Of a DNA stretch of 11,110 nucleotides, positions 1-6,969 are shown in pieces; the first letter of the stretch is position 1; every line of letters begins with the position of its first letter. Source of the DNA: JANNHK01 sp034408875 (GTDB taxonomy: Bacteria; Actinomycetota; Acidimicrobiia; IMCC26256; PALSA-610); NCBI GenBank assembly GCA_034408875.1, contig JAWXCJ010000146.1:1-11110 (forward strand), given 5' to 3'. Made by a program: the position numbers and the translations under genes. The notes under the pieces are model-generated. The model did no database searches, was not told the DNA's origin, and saw only the letters and a program-made list of their open reading frames with translations.

Positions 1-36
1 CGTGCGGACGCAACGGAGCCACGGACGGCGCAGTGA
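1..36 (+). CDS. possible 3' end of an upstream gene (partial)
   Basis: Frame 1 is open from the window edge to TGA at 34-36 and ends in the peptide RADATEPRTAQ. The stop overlaps the Shine-Dalgarno of the following ATG, which is the usual geometry of a tightly packed operon. Because the repeat period (50) is not a multiple of three, frame 3 gives the same C-terminal peptide ending at TGA 84-86, so the true upstream stop could be there instead. Only about a dozen residues are visible and no family can be assigned. By context an upstream gene for the same sugar pathway, such as the missing synthase or dehydratase, is plausible but not shown. Confidence 0.2.
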   Translation, partial: RADATEPRTAQ

Positions 37-84
37 GGGAGCCATGTGAACGTGCGGACGCAACGGAGCCACGGACGGCGCAGT

Positions 85-90
85 GAGGGA
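85..90 (+). promoter_or_regulatory. ribosome binding site of the PseG-like gene
   Basis: GAGGGA lies at 85-90, three bases before the ATG at 94. It decides the start: the earlier GTG at 46 would add a 16-residue extension (NVRTQRSHGRRSEGA-like) encoded by the duplicated leader, which resembles no PseG N-terminus. An identical copy at 35-40 precedes the dead-end ATG-TGA of the first repeat unit. Confidence 0.6.
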
Positions 91-93
91 GCC

Positions 94-942
94 ATGGTTA
101 TGGCCCTGTTGTTCGACGAAGGTCGTGGTGTCGGGCTCGGACACCGGCGCCGGATGGAAGCCCTCGCGCTCGAACTCCACGCTCGCGGCCGTTCCTGCCG
201 GCTCACCGCGATCGACGGAGACCGCTCGATCGCCGCGGCTCTGGTCGTCGTCGATTCGTATCGTGTGCGCGCCGACGAGATGAACATCGACGCGGAACTC
301 GTCGTCGCCGTCGATGACCTTGCCCGCGACCTCGCCGTTGGCGTCGTCATCGACCCGTCGCCCGGTGCCGACGGTGCCCACCACCGCCGCGCGGGCCGGG
401 TGCTTGCCGGCGCGCAGTACGCACTCGTCGCCGTGCCGCAGACGCGGGTCGCGGTCGTGGACGTCCGCGGGGCGGTCACCCGCGTGCTCGTCACGACGGG
501 CGCGGCCGACGCGGTCGGTATCGGTGCCCGCATCGCGGCCGCCGTACACGCCGCGCAGCCCGAGGTCGACGTGCGCCTCGTCGTCGGGCCGTGGGGTGCG
601 ACGGCGGTTCCCGACGGCGTGACAGGCATCGTTGCGCCGCCCACATTGGCTGACGAACTCGCGGCGGCACCGATCGTCGTCACCGCGGGTGGTGTGTCGA
701 TGCTCGAAGCGTGCGCGCTCGGACGGGCGGTCGTCGCGGTCGCGATCGCAGAGAACCAGCGCGTCGCGGTCGATGCCCTGACCGCGTCGGGCGCGGTCGC
801 TCCCGCCGCGGTCGACACCGTGGCGTCGGTCGTCGCCGAACTCGTTTCCGACCCGGTCCGGCGTGTCGCGCTCGCGGCGGCCGCGCGTGAGGCCATCGAC
901 GGCCGCGGCCCGCAGCGTGTCGCCGAAGAGTTGGCGCGATGA
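94..942 (+). CDS. pseG: PseG-like UDP-sugar hydrolase of nonulosonic acid synthesis
   Basis: This 282-residue protein resembles PseG, the GT-B-fold hydrolase that removes UDP from UDP-2,4-diacetamido-2,4,6-trideoxy-beta-L-altrose before condensation with phosphoenolpyruvate. Starting at ATG 94, GVGLGH places a histidine at residue 17, the position of the catalytic His of Campylobacter PseG. Further family signatures are VVVDSY (51-56), VDDL (73-76), LAGAQYALV (104-112), TAGG (197-200), Glu205 in SMLEA, and ENQ (220-222). The length is close to that of the Campylobacter enzyme. The usual N-terminal Arg before the Asp of the sugar/nucleotide loop is replaced: the loop reads LLFDEGRGVG. A further in-frame ATG at 100 is an alternative start. 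The stop overlaps the next gene's start by four bases (ATGA), indicating translational coupling. A related NDP-sugar hydrolase with a legionaminic-type substrate cannot be excluded. Confidence 0.8.
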   Translation: MVMALLFDEGRGVGLGHRRRMEALALELHARGRSCRLTAIDGDRSIAAALVVVDSYRVRADEMNIDAELVVAVDDLARDLAVGVVIDPSPGADGAHHRRAGRVLAGAQYALVAVPQTRVAVVDVRGAVTRVLVTTGAADAVGIGARIAAAVHAAQPEVDVRLVVGPWGATAVPDGVTGIVAPPTLADELAAAPIVVTAGGVSMLEACALGRAVVAVAIAENQRVAVDALTASGAVAPAAVDTVASVVAELVSDPVRRVALAAAAREAIDGRGPQRVAEELAR

Positions 943-2099
943 AGCCGGTGCTGTGCGTCGTGCAGGCGAGGACCGGTTCCACCCGCCTCCCGGGCAAGGT
1001 GCTCCAGGATCTCGGCGGCCGCCCGATGCTCCGCTTCATGCTCGAGCGCCTCCGCGGCCTCGACCACGCCGACGTCGTCGTCGCAACCAGCGACCTCGAC
1101 CGGGACGACATCATCGAAGACGTCGCGCGCATGGCCGGGTTCGGTGTCGTGCGCGGTCCCGAGGCCGATGTCCTCGCCCGCTTCGTCGGCGCGCTCGACG
1201 CCACGCACCCGGCCGAGCATGTCATTCGCCTCACGGCCGACTGCCCGCTCACCGACCCCGACCTCGTCGCCGCGGTCCTCGCCCGTCATCTCGAATCCGG
1301 CGCCGACTACACCGCGAACGTGTTTCCCCGCACGTTCCCCAAGGGTCTCGACGTCGAAGTCATGACCCGGTCCGCGCTGTTGACCGCACACACCGAGGCG
1401 ACCGACCCCGGCGAACGCGAGCACGTCACGCCGTTCCTCTACCGGCGACCCGAACGATTCCGTCTCGCGAACCTGCGCAACGACGCGTGGCTCGGGCGCG
1501 AGTGGTGGACGGTCGACACGGCCGACGACCTGGAGTTCATCCGCGCCCTCGTGGCGCGGATGGGGGGTGGGCGGTTCTCGTGGCGGGACGCGTGGAACGT
1601 GATGGGACCCCGGGCCGTCGACCCGGTCGGTGCGATCGTCCTCGAGCCCGCGAGCCGTGAGCACTGCGACTTCGTGCTCGCCTGCCGCAACGACGACGAC
1701 GCGGTGCGCTGGAGCACGACTGGACGGGTGATTCCGCCGACCGAACACCGCGCCTGGTATCGCAGTGCGCTCGACGACCCCGGTATTCGGCTGCGGGTCG
1801 CCTCCGTCGACGGGACCCACATCGGAACGGTGCGCGCCGATGTGCGCGGCGGCGTCGGAGAAGTGGGCATCGCCGTCGCGGCCGAGCACCGGGGCCGGGG
1901 CCACGGCCGGGCCATGCTGATCGCCCTGGTTGCCGACTGTGCGGGCGACCCGCAGGTGGTCACGCTCGACGCCGGCGTGCACGGCAGCAACACGACGTCG
2001 CTTCGTGCGTTCGAAGCCGTCGGATTCGTCACGTTCGGCGAACGAGACGGGTTCCGACTGCTGCGGCGTCCCGTCCAGGAGCCGATACAAGTCGTATGA
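939..2099 (+). CDS. fused SpsF/PseF-type cytidylyltransferase and PseH-like N-acetyltransferase
   Basis: This 386-residue protein has two domains. Residues 1 to about 225 are an SpsF-type (COG1861-like) nucleotidyltransferase: the N-terminal motif RTGSTRLPGK (11-20) is the CTP-binding loop, DCPL (101-104) supplies an acidic metal ligand, and WTVDTADD (190-197) is typical. This domain would activate the nonulosonic acid as a CMP-sugar. Residues about 232-380 are a GNAT acetyltransferase: LEPASREHCDFVLACRND opens it, a TEHRAWY stretch follows (269-275), and HRGRGHGRA (317-325) is the acetyl-CoA pyrophosphate loop. The order and the EHxxWY-like segment resemble PseH, which N-acetylates the 4-amino group of the UDP-altrosamine intermediate made by PseC. 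One polypeptide would therefore hold an early and the last step of CMP-sugar synthesis. It overlaps the upstream stop by four bases. No frameshift was used to join the halves; the frame is continuous. The exact sugar is inferred from context. Confidence 0.85.
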   Translation: MKPVLCVVQARTGSTRLPGKVLQDLGGRPMLRFMLERLRGLDHADVVVATSDLDRDDIIEDVARMAGFGVVRGPEADVLARFVGALDATHPAEHVIRLTADCPLTDPDLVAAVLARHLESGADYTANVFPRTFPKGLDVEVMTRSALLTAHTEATDPGEREHVTPFLYRRPERFRLANLRNDAWLGREWWTVDTADDLEFIRALVARMGGGRFSWRDAWNVMGPRAVDPVGAIVLEPASREHCDFVLACRNDDDAVRWSTTGRVIPPTEHRAWYRSALDDPGIRLRVASVDGTHIGTVRADVRGGVGEVGIAVAAEHRGRGHGRAMLIALVADCAGDPQVVTLDAGVHGSNTTSLRAFEAVGFVTFGERDGFRLLRRPVQEPIQVV

Positions 2100-2118
2100 G
2101 TAGTCAGTGGGTGTGGCA

Positions 2119-3342
2119 ATGAGCGAATACGACGGGGTCGAGACCGCGACAAGGGCTCTGATTCATACGCGATCGCCCGAACCCAAGCCGATCGTGTACT
2201 GCCGCAGCTGCCTGATCCCGGAGACGAAACCCGACATCTTCTTCGACGAGGACGGAATGTGCAGCGCGTGCCGTCACTACGACGGCCGCGACGACGTCGA
2301 CTGGGCTGCGCGCCGCGTCGAACTCGAAGCGGTGCTCGAGCGCTACCGCTCCAAGGACGGAACGACGTACGACTGCGTCATCGGGGTAAGCGGAGGCAAG
2401 GACTCCACGACCCAGGTCATCCGCATGTTGGAGCTGGGCATGAACCCGCTCTGCGTCACCGCGACGACAGACGAACTCTCCGACATCGGGCGCCGGAACA
2501 TCGAAAACCTCAAGGGCCTCGGTGTCGACTTCCTCGAGTACACGACGAACCCGATCGTGCGCCGGCGGGTCAACAAGCTCGCGCTCGTGCAAGTGGGCGA
2601 CATCTCGTGGCCCGAGCACGTCACGATCTTCACCCTCCCCGTCCGCATCGCGGTGCAGATGCGCATCAAGCTCATTGTGTGGGGCGAGAACCCGCAGAAC
2701 GAGTACGGCGGCCCCGCCGCCGCCGCAACGGGCAACACGCTCACGCGCCGCTGGCTCGAAGAGTTCGGCGGTCTGCTCGGACTGCGCGTCACTGATCTCG
2801 TGGGCCAGGAAGACATCGAACCCCGGCACCTCATTCCGTACACCTACCCGGACGACGACGACCTCGCGCGCGTCGGCGTCACCGGAATTTTCCTCGGTTA
2901 CTACATGCCGTGGGACGGGTTGCAGAACGCGATTTTCGCCCAGTCGTATGGGTTCGAGACGTGGCCGCAGACGATCGAGGGTTCGCTGTGTAACTACGAG
3001 AACCTCGACAACCACCAGACGGGTATTCACGACTACTTCAAGTACCTGAAGTACGGCTTCGGTCGCGCGACCGACATCGCGTCGATGCACGTCCGCCGGG
3101 GCCGATTGCGTCGTGAAGATGCGCTGAAACTGGTGAGGCTCCACGACGGCAAGTTCCCGTGGACGTACCTCGGTAAGTCGATTCACGACGTGCTCGAGAA
3201 CATCGACATGACGTTCGACGAGTTCATCGACGTGTGCGACCGGTTTACGAACAAGCGGCTGTTCGTGACCGACCGGCACGGCGAACTGGCGCGCGGTGCC
3301 GACCAGCACCTCACGAAGATCAACGACGACAACCCCGAGTAG
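2119..3342 (+). CDS. N-acetyl sugar amidotransferase, WbpG/WbuX family (triad 1)
   Basis: This 407-residue PP-loop ATPase belongs to the N-acetyl sugar amidotransferase family (WbpG, PseA, WbuX), which adenylates an N-acetyl sugar and replaces its oxygen with ammonia to give an acetamidino group. Two cysteine pairs, CRSC (28-31) and CSAC (48-51), suggest a zinc-binding N-terminus. SGGKDS (91-96) is the PP-loop. GENPQNEYGG and WLEEFGGLLGLR in the middle, and HDYFKYLKYGFGRATD near the C-terminus, are family blocks. The start is uncertain: GTG at 2107 would add four residues, and neither start has a strong ribosome binding site; ATG 2119 is preferred. It is followed after nine bases by a HisH-like gene and then a HisF-like gene, the ammonia suppliers known to work with this family. 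Its mid-region differs markedly from that of the second amidotransferase at 8468, so the two probably act on different substrates or positions. Cytoplasmic; no signal peptide. Confidence 0.88.
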   Translation: MSEYDGVETATRALIHTRSPEPKPIVYCRSCLIPETKPDIFFDEDGMCSACRHYDGRDDVDWAARRVELEAVLERYRSKDGTTYDCVIGVSGGKDSTTQVIRMLELGMNPLCVTATTDELSDIGRRNIENLKGLGVDFLEYTTNPIVRRRVNKLALVQVGDISWPEHVTIFTLPVRIAVQMRIKLIVWGENPQNEYGGPAAAATGNTLTRRWLEEFGGLLGLRVTDLVGQEDIEPRHLIPYTYPDDDDLARVGVTGIFLGYYMPWDGLQNAIFAQSYGFETWPQTIEGSLCNYENLDNHQTGIHDYFKYLKYGFGRATDIASMHVRRGRLRREDALKLVRLHDGKFPWTYLGKSIHDVLENIDMTFDEFIDVCDRFTNKRLFVTDRHGELARGADQHLTKINDDNPE

Positions 3343-3351
3343 CAGAAGCGA

Positions 3352-3972
3352 ATGAAGCAACGCGTTGCGATCGTCGATTACGGACTTTGCAACCTTGACT
3401 CCGTGCGGCGCGCGTTCGAGACGCTGGGGGCGCAAGCGTTCGTCACCGATCTTCCCTCCGACCTCGAATACGCCGACCGCATCGTGCTCCCGGGCGTCGG
3501 TGCGTTTCCCGATGCAATGCGCAACCTGCGCGGCCGCGGGCTCGACGACGCGCTCGGAATGCAGGTCCTCGAAGAAGGGGCACCCTTCCTCGGCGTGTGC
3601 CTCGGCATGCAGCTGATGGCCGACCTCGGCCACGAAGTCGAGGACACCAAGGGTCTGGCCTGGCTCAGCAGCCAGGTGACGCGCCTGGTACCGACCGCTA
3701 CCGACCGCCGGGTTCCGCACATCGGCTGGAATGAGGTGCGGCCGGCGCGCGAGTCGCCGCTCTTCGCGGGTATTCCACCGAGCGCCGACTTCTACTTCGT
3801 GCATTCCTTCCACGTTGCGTGTGCGCACGACGAAGACGTGTTGGCGACGACGCCGTACTGTGGCGGGTTCGCGTCGGCCGTGCAGCGCGACAACGTGTTC
3901 GGCGTGCAATTCCACCCCGAGAAGAGCCAGCAGTACGGCCTCCGGCTCCTCAAGAACTTCCTGAGCGTTTGA
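3352..3972 (+). CDS. hisH: HisH-like glutamine amidotransferase subunit (triad 1)
   Basis: This 206-residue class I glutaminase is of the HisH type. The Cys83 nucleophile sits in FLGVCLGMQ, with His188 and Glu190 in QFHPEKS completing the triad. GVGAFPDAM (48-56) and PHIGWNEV (122-129) are HisH signatures, and the length is that of ordinary HisH. It would hydrolyse glutamine and pass ammonia to its HisF-like partner, encoded one base downstream. By sequence alone it could serve histidine synthesis. Its position between a sugar amidotransferase and a HisF-like protein lacking a catalytic Asp argues that it feeds sugar amidination instead. It starts nine bases after the amidotransferase gene, with only a weak AGAAG-like ribosome binding site. 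Confidence 0.9.
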   Translation: MKQRVAIVDYGLCNLDSVRRAFETLGAQAFVTDLPSDLEYADRIVLPGVGAFPDAMRNLRGRGLDDALGMQVLEEGAPFLGVCLGMQLMADLGHEVEDTKGLAWLSSQVTRLVPTATDRRVPHIGWNEVRPARESPLFAGIPPSADFYFVHSFHVACAHDEDVLATTPYCGGFASAVQRDNVFGVQFHPEKSQQYGLRLLKNFLSV

Positions 3973-3973
3973 C

Positions 3974-4717
3974 ATGCTGAAGACCCGCGTCGTTCCCACG
4001 TTGCTCCACAAGGGATGGGGGCTCGTCAAAGGCATCAAGTTCGACTCGTTGCGCGCGGTCGGCAGCCCAATGCAGGCGATCAAGGTCTACAACCTGCGCA
4101 ACGTCGACGAACTGGTGTTCCTCGACGTCACCGCGACGACCGAAGATCGCGGGCCTGACTTCTCACTCGTCGACGAACTCGCCGACGAGTGCTTCATGCC
4201 GCTCGCGGTGGGTGGCGGCATCCGGACCGTCGAAGACGTCCGGAAGTTGCTGTCGGTCGGCGCCGACAAGGTCGTGATCGGGAGCGCCGCGATCGAAGAC
4301 CCGGGCATCGTGCGGTTGGCATCCGATCGTTTCGGCGCGCAGTGTGTCGTGGTGTCGATCGACACCGTCGGCAGCGACGTATGGATTCGCTCCGGGACCA
4401 CCCGCACGAACTACAACGCGGTCGAAATGGCGCGGGAGATGGAACGGCTGGGGGCGGGCGAGATCCTGCTGCAGTCGATCGAACGCGACGGCGTCATGCA
4501 GGGCTACGACGTCGAGACGATCGCCGGCGTCAGCGGTGCGGTCTCGATCCCCGTCGTCGCCTCGGGTGGCGCGGGAACGTTCGCGCACATGCTCGACGCC
4601 CTCCGCGACGGCGGTGCATCGGCGGTGGCCGCGGCCAGCATGTTCCACTTCACCGAGCAGACGCCGATGGAAGCAAAGCAGTTCCTCGCCGCGGCCGGAG
4701 TTCCCACCCGGGTCTGA
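3974..4717 (+). CDS. HisF-like acetamidino modification protein (triad 1)
   Basis: This 247-residue (beta/alpha)8-barrel protein is homologous to HisF. It keeps the phosphate-binding GGGIR (80-84), Asp130 in VVSID and SGGAG plus MFHF near the C-terminus. However, the first catalytic Asp of HisF (Asp11 in Thermotoga numbering, in CLDV) is Leu11 here, in PTLLHKG. Loss of this residue is expected to abolish cyclase activity while the barrel can still conduct ammonia. This fits the HisF2/WbuZ/AglZ group that works with sugar amidotransferases rather than in histidine synthesis. The ATG lies one base after the HisH stop, so the two are probably co-translated and form a glutaminase-channel pair. 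Which acceptor receives the ammonia is inferred from the neighbouring amidotransferase. Confidence 0.87.
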   Translation: MLKTRVVPTLLHKGWGLVKGIKFDSLRAVGSPMQAIKVYNLRNVDELVFLDVTATTEDRGPDFSLVDELADECFMPLAVGGGIRTVEDVRKLLSVGADKVVIGSAAIEDPGIVRLASDRFGAQCVVVSIDTVGSDVWIRSGTTRTNYNAVEMAREMERLGAGEILLQSIERDGVMQGYDVETIAGVSGAVSIPVVASGGAGTFAHMLDALRDGGASAVAAASMFHFTEQTPMEAKQFLAAAGVPTRV

Positions 4718-4727
4718 CCCCGATTTT

Positions 4728-4731
4728 GGAG
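4728..4731 (+). promoter_or_regulatory. ribosome binding site deciding the methyltransferase start
   Basis: GGAG lies six bases before GTG at 4738, in the 20-base gap after the HisF-like stop. The open frame continues far upstream (to about 4189), but that part only overlaps the HisF-like gene out of frame. The Shine-Dalgarno picks the GTG. Confidence 0.55.
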
Positions 4732-4737
4732 TGTGCG

Positions 4738-5850
4738 GTGCAGCTTTCGTTGGTTCTCGACTCTTCGGACGTCCAGGTCGTCGACGACGTCGCGCTCCTC
4801 GACACGATGATCGCGGACCTCGCGGCCGCCGATCCGATCTGGCAGCCGACGAACTACTGGGCGAGCTACTTCCACGGAACGATCCAAGAGCTGCGGTTGG
4901 GCCTTCGTGACTTTCGCCGGAGCCGGGCGGGCAACTTCCCGAGCCTCGGTGCCACCGACCCGTTGCCGCGCGTCGTGTCGGAGGTCAGGGTCGAGGACGC
5001 GCGCTTGGGCGAGGTCGTGGGTGGCATCGTGAGCCAGCTCAACGATCAGGTCGTCGCCGGCCGTCAGTTGTTCGAAGCCGGCCCGACGCTGCTCGACGTT
5101 TACGAAGGCGGCTACGAGCGGTGCCGGCGCGCGGCCGCCGGACACGCCGGTGTCCGTTCGATCGACGAACTCTCGGTTTCGCGCGCCGGTAACCCGTTCG
5201 GATTCGAGGTCGACGGCCGCTTCCTCACGCCCTCGGCGTTGAGCTACTACCTGCGGTACGCGTACGCGGCGGCCCGCGTCGATCTGGCCGCGATCGACAC
5301 CGTGGTCGAGCTCGGGTCCGGAGCGGGTCGCCAGGCCGAGATCCTTTCGGTGCTGCATCCGCATCTTGCGATCGTGCAGCTCGACCTCGCTCCGCAGCTC
5401 TACATCGCCGAGCGCTACCTGAGCGCCGCGATTCCGCAGCACGTGATCCCGTATCGGGAGTCGCGTGAACATGAGCGGCTGGTTCCCGCGCCCGGGCGCG
5501 TCGCGTTCGGGGGGAACTTCCGCATTGGCGATCTGGCTGATTGCGGCCGCACTCTGTTTTGGAACGCGGCGAGCTTCGGCGAGATGGAACCGGCCGCGGT
5601 CAACGAGTACGCGAAACGCGTCTCGGAGTACGCGGATTTCCTCTACCTGCACCAGTGCTTCACCGGCAAGGAGCGCGGCCGGCCGGGCGAGGGCGGCGTG
5701 TTGCGCCCCGTTCGGATGCCGCACTACGAGGGCTACTTCGCCGGGTACGAGCGCATCGACATGGAGCCGGCGCACACCGGGTTGAGCTGGTCGGTGGAAG
5801 GTCCCGCGCCATACCACGACGCCTTCTGGACGCGGAGAAACGCGGACTGA
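4738..5850 (+). CDS. putative sugar O-methyltransferase
   Basis: This 370-residue protein carries a class I SAM-binding fold in its C-terminal half. Motif I is VVELGSGAGRQAEIL (189-203), followed by an acidic loop in VQLDLAPQLY (213-222) that would bind the ribose of SAM. The N-terminal half (about 1-180) is helical and family-specific, containing NPFGFEVDGRF and TPSALSYYLRYAY just before the Rossmann core. This architecture matches the putative sugar O-methyltransferases often found in surface polysaccharide and nonulosonic acid loci (the group TIGRFAM names methyltran_NanM). It probably methylates a hydroxyl of the finished sugar or glycan; acceptor and position are not visible. It is the last gene of the first operon, 20 bases after the HisF-like gene, and is convergent with pseC. 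It starts with GTG. Confidence 0.78.
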   Translation: MQLSLVLDSSDVQVVDDVALLDTMIADLAAADPIWQPTNYWASYFHGTIQELRLGLRDFRRSRAGNFPSLGATDPLPRVVSEVRVEDARLGEVVGGIVSQLNDQVVAGRQLFEAGPTLLDVYEGGYERCRRAAAGHAGVRSIDELSVSRAGNPFGFEVDGRFLTPSALSYYLRYAYAAARVDLAAIDTVVELGSGAGRQAEILSVLHPHLAIVQLDLAPQLYIAERYLSAAIPQHVIPYRESREHERLVPAPGRVAFGGNFRIGDLADCGRTLFWNAASFGEMEPAAVNEYAKRVSEYADFLYLHQCFTGKERGRPGEGGVLRPVRMPHYEGYFAGYERIDMEPAHTGLSWSVEGPAPYHDAFWTRRNAD

Positions 5851-5889
5851 AATCCCCGGCCCCCCGGGTGAGAGCTCACGCCGCCCCGC

Positions 5890-6969
5890 TTAACGGAGGG
5901 CAGCCCCCAGGGCGGCCACGACGTCGTCCTGTTGGGCGTCCGTCAGGTCGGGATACATGGGCAGCGAGAGCAGGCCCTCGTAGGCCTTCTCGGCCTCGGG
6001 ATGGTCGCCGGGACGGCAGCCGAGCCGGGCGTATACGGGGTGTACGTGGATGGGCACGTAGTGCACCTGCACGCCGATGCCTGCCTCGCGCATGTCGTCG
6101 TACACATGCCGACGGTCCGCGACCCGGATCGGGAACAGGTGGTACGCGTGACGCGACCCAATCGGGGCCTCGGGCGGCAGCTCTACCGGGTAGTCGGCGA
6201 GCAGATCGCGGTACCGGGCCGCGATCTCGTTGCGGCGAACGACGAACCGTTCGAGTTTCGCGACCTGCGACGCGCCGAGCGCGCACTGCAAATCGGTGAG
6301 CCGGTAGTTGTAACCAAGATCCTCGATCTCGTAGTACCAGCCACCCTTCTCGGGGTGCGCGACCGATCCGTGCGAACGGAACTGCCGCAGCCGCGTGGCC
6401 AGCTCGTCGGAGTTGGTCGTGACTGCGCCGCCTTCACCCGAGGTGATCGCTTTCACCGGGTGGAACGACAGCGTGCACATGTCGGAGCGCGCGCAGTTTC
6501 CGACGGGACCGTCCGGCGTGTGCGCACCGAGGGCGTGCGCCGCGTCTTCCACGACGACGCGCGGTCGCTTCCTCAGCGCGGCGAGGTCGACCGGGAGTCC
6601 CGCGTAGTGCACGGCGACGAGCGCTTCGCACTCGCGCACCGCACCGGGGTCGAGGTTGAGGGTCTTCGGGTCGATGTCGACGAACCCCGGCGTCGCCCCG
6701 ACGTACAGCGCGCAGTTCGCGCTCGCCGAAAACGAGAGCGGCGACGTGAGCACGCGGTCGCCGGTGCCGATACCCGCTGCCCACAACGCGCCGTGCAACG
6801 CGGCCGTGCCGTTCGAGAAGACGACTGCGTGGCGGGCGTCCGTAACACCCCGCAGTGCGTCCTCGAACCGTTCGACCGCGGGTCCCGTCGTCAGCCAGTC
6901 GCCGCGCAACGTGTCGACGACCGCTTGGACGTCGTCTTCGTCGATCGACTGCCGGCCGTACGGGATCAC
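5890..6969 (-). CDS. pseC: PseC-type UDP-4-keto-sugar aminotransferase
   Basis: This 359-residue fold-type I PLP enzyme belongs to the DegT/DnrJ/EryC1 sugar aminotransferases. Key blocks from the N-terminus are IPYGRQSIDEDD (2-13), WLTTGP (25-30), SNGTAALHGAL (52-62), EDAAHALGA (141-149, Asp142 for the pyridine nitrogen) and SFHPVKAITSGEGG (168-181) with Lys173 as the PLP lysine. The SFHPVK-IT-GEGG form is typical of PseC, which aminates UDP-2-acetamido-2,6-dideoxy-4-keto-altrose at C4 to give the substrate of PseH. A GTG start at 6969 is chosen because family similarity begins at the next residues. The frame stays open upstream into the divergent spacer and past it, but that part lacks similarity. 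It ends 39 bases from the convergent methyltransferase. A legionaminic or bacillosamine-type aminotransferase is less likely given the signature. Confidence 0.87.
   Translation of the reverse strand: MIPYGRQSIDEDDVQAVVDTLRGDWLTTGPAVERFEDALRGVTDARHAVVFSNGTAALHGALWAAGIGTGDRVLTSPLSFSASANCALYVGATPGFVDIDPKTLNLDPGAVRECEALVAVHYAGLPVDLAALRKRPRVVVEDAAHALGAHTPDGPVGNCARSDMCTLSFHPVKAITSGEGGAVTTNSDELATRLRQFRSHGSVAHPEKGGWYYEIEDLGYNYRLTDLQCALGASQVAKLERFVVRRNEIAARYRDLLADYPVELPPEAPIGSRHAYHLFPIRVADRRHVYDDMREAGIGVQVHYVPIHVHPVYARLGCRPGDHPEAEKAYEGLLSLPMYPDLTDAQQDDVVAALGAALR

Larger units (their letters stand above)
1..96. repeat. 46-bp direct repeat, period 50, carrying an RBS and start codon
   Basis: Bases 1-46 and 51-96 are identical, separated by the four bases TGAA. 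Each copy ends in GAGGGAGCCATG, a good Shine-Dalgarno sequence followed by ATG. In the first copy the ATG (44-46) is followed at once by TGA (47-49), so it can encode only one residue. In the second copy the ATG (94-96) opens the PseG-like gene. Read in frame 1, the part of the unit before the Shine-Dalgarno ends in a TGA, as the 3' end of an upstream gene would. The simplest reading is a tandem duplication of a gene junction. An assembly artefact at a contig edge is also possible, because the repeat starts at the first base of the window. Confidence 0.9.

Noticed and set aside
2104..4083. A 659-codon open frame on the minus strand opposite the first amidotransferase and the HisH-like gene
   Set aside because: It is antisense to two genes with clear catalytic motifs, its composition (runs of V, E, R, H, D) is the typical mirror of high-GC codon bias, and no motif is recognisable in it.
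3352..4717. Genuine histidine-biosynthesis hisH-hisF pair
   Set aside because: The HisF-like partner has Leu in place of catalytic Asp11, no other his gene is adjacent, and the pair sits in a sugar operon directly after a sugar amidotransferase.
4504..5817. A 437-codon minus-strand frame opposite the methyltransferase
   Set aside because: It is a GC-bias shadow of a gene with a clear SAM-binding motif and a good ribosome binding site.
5855..5879. Possible terminator hairpins between the convergent methyltransferase and pseC genes (CCCGG-CCCC-CCGGG and GTGAG-AG-CTCAC)
   Set aside because: The stems are only five base pairs and overlap, the second has a two-base loop, and no T-run follows on either strand. 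Such short GC matches are expected by chance here.
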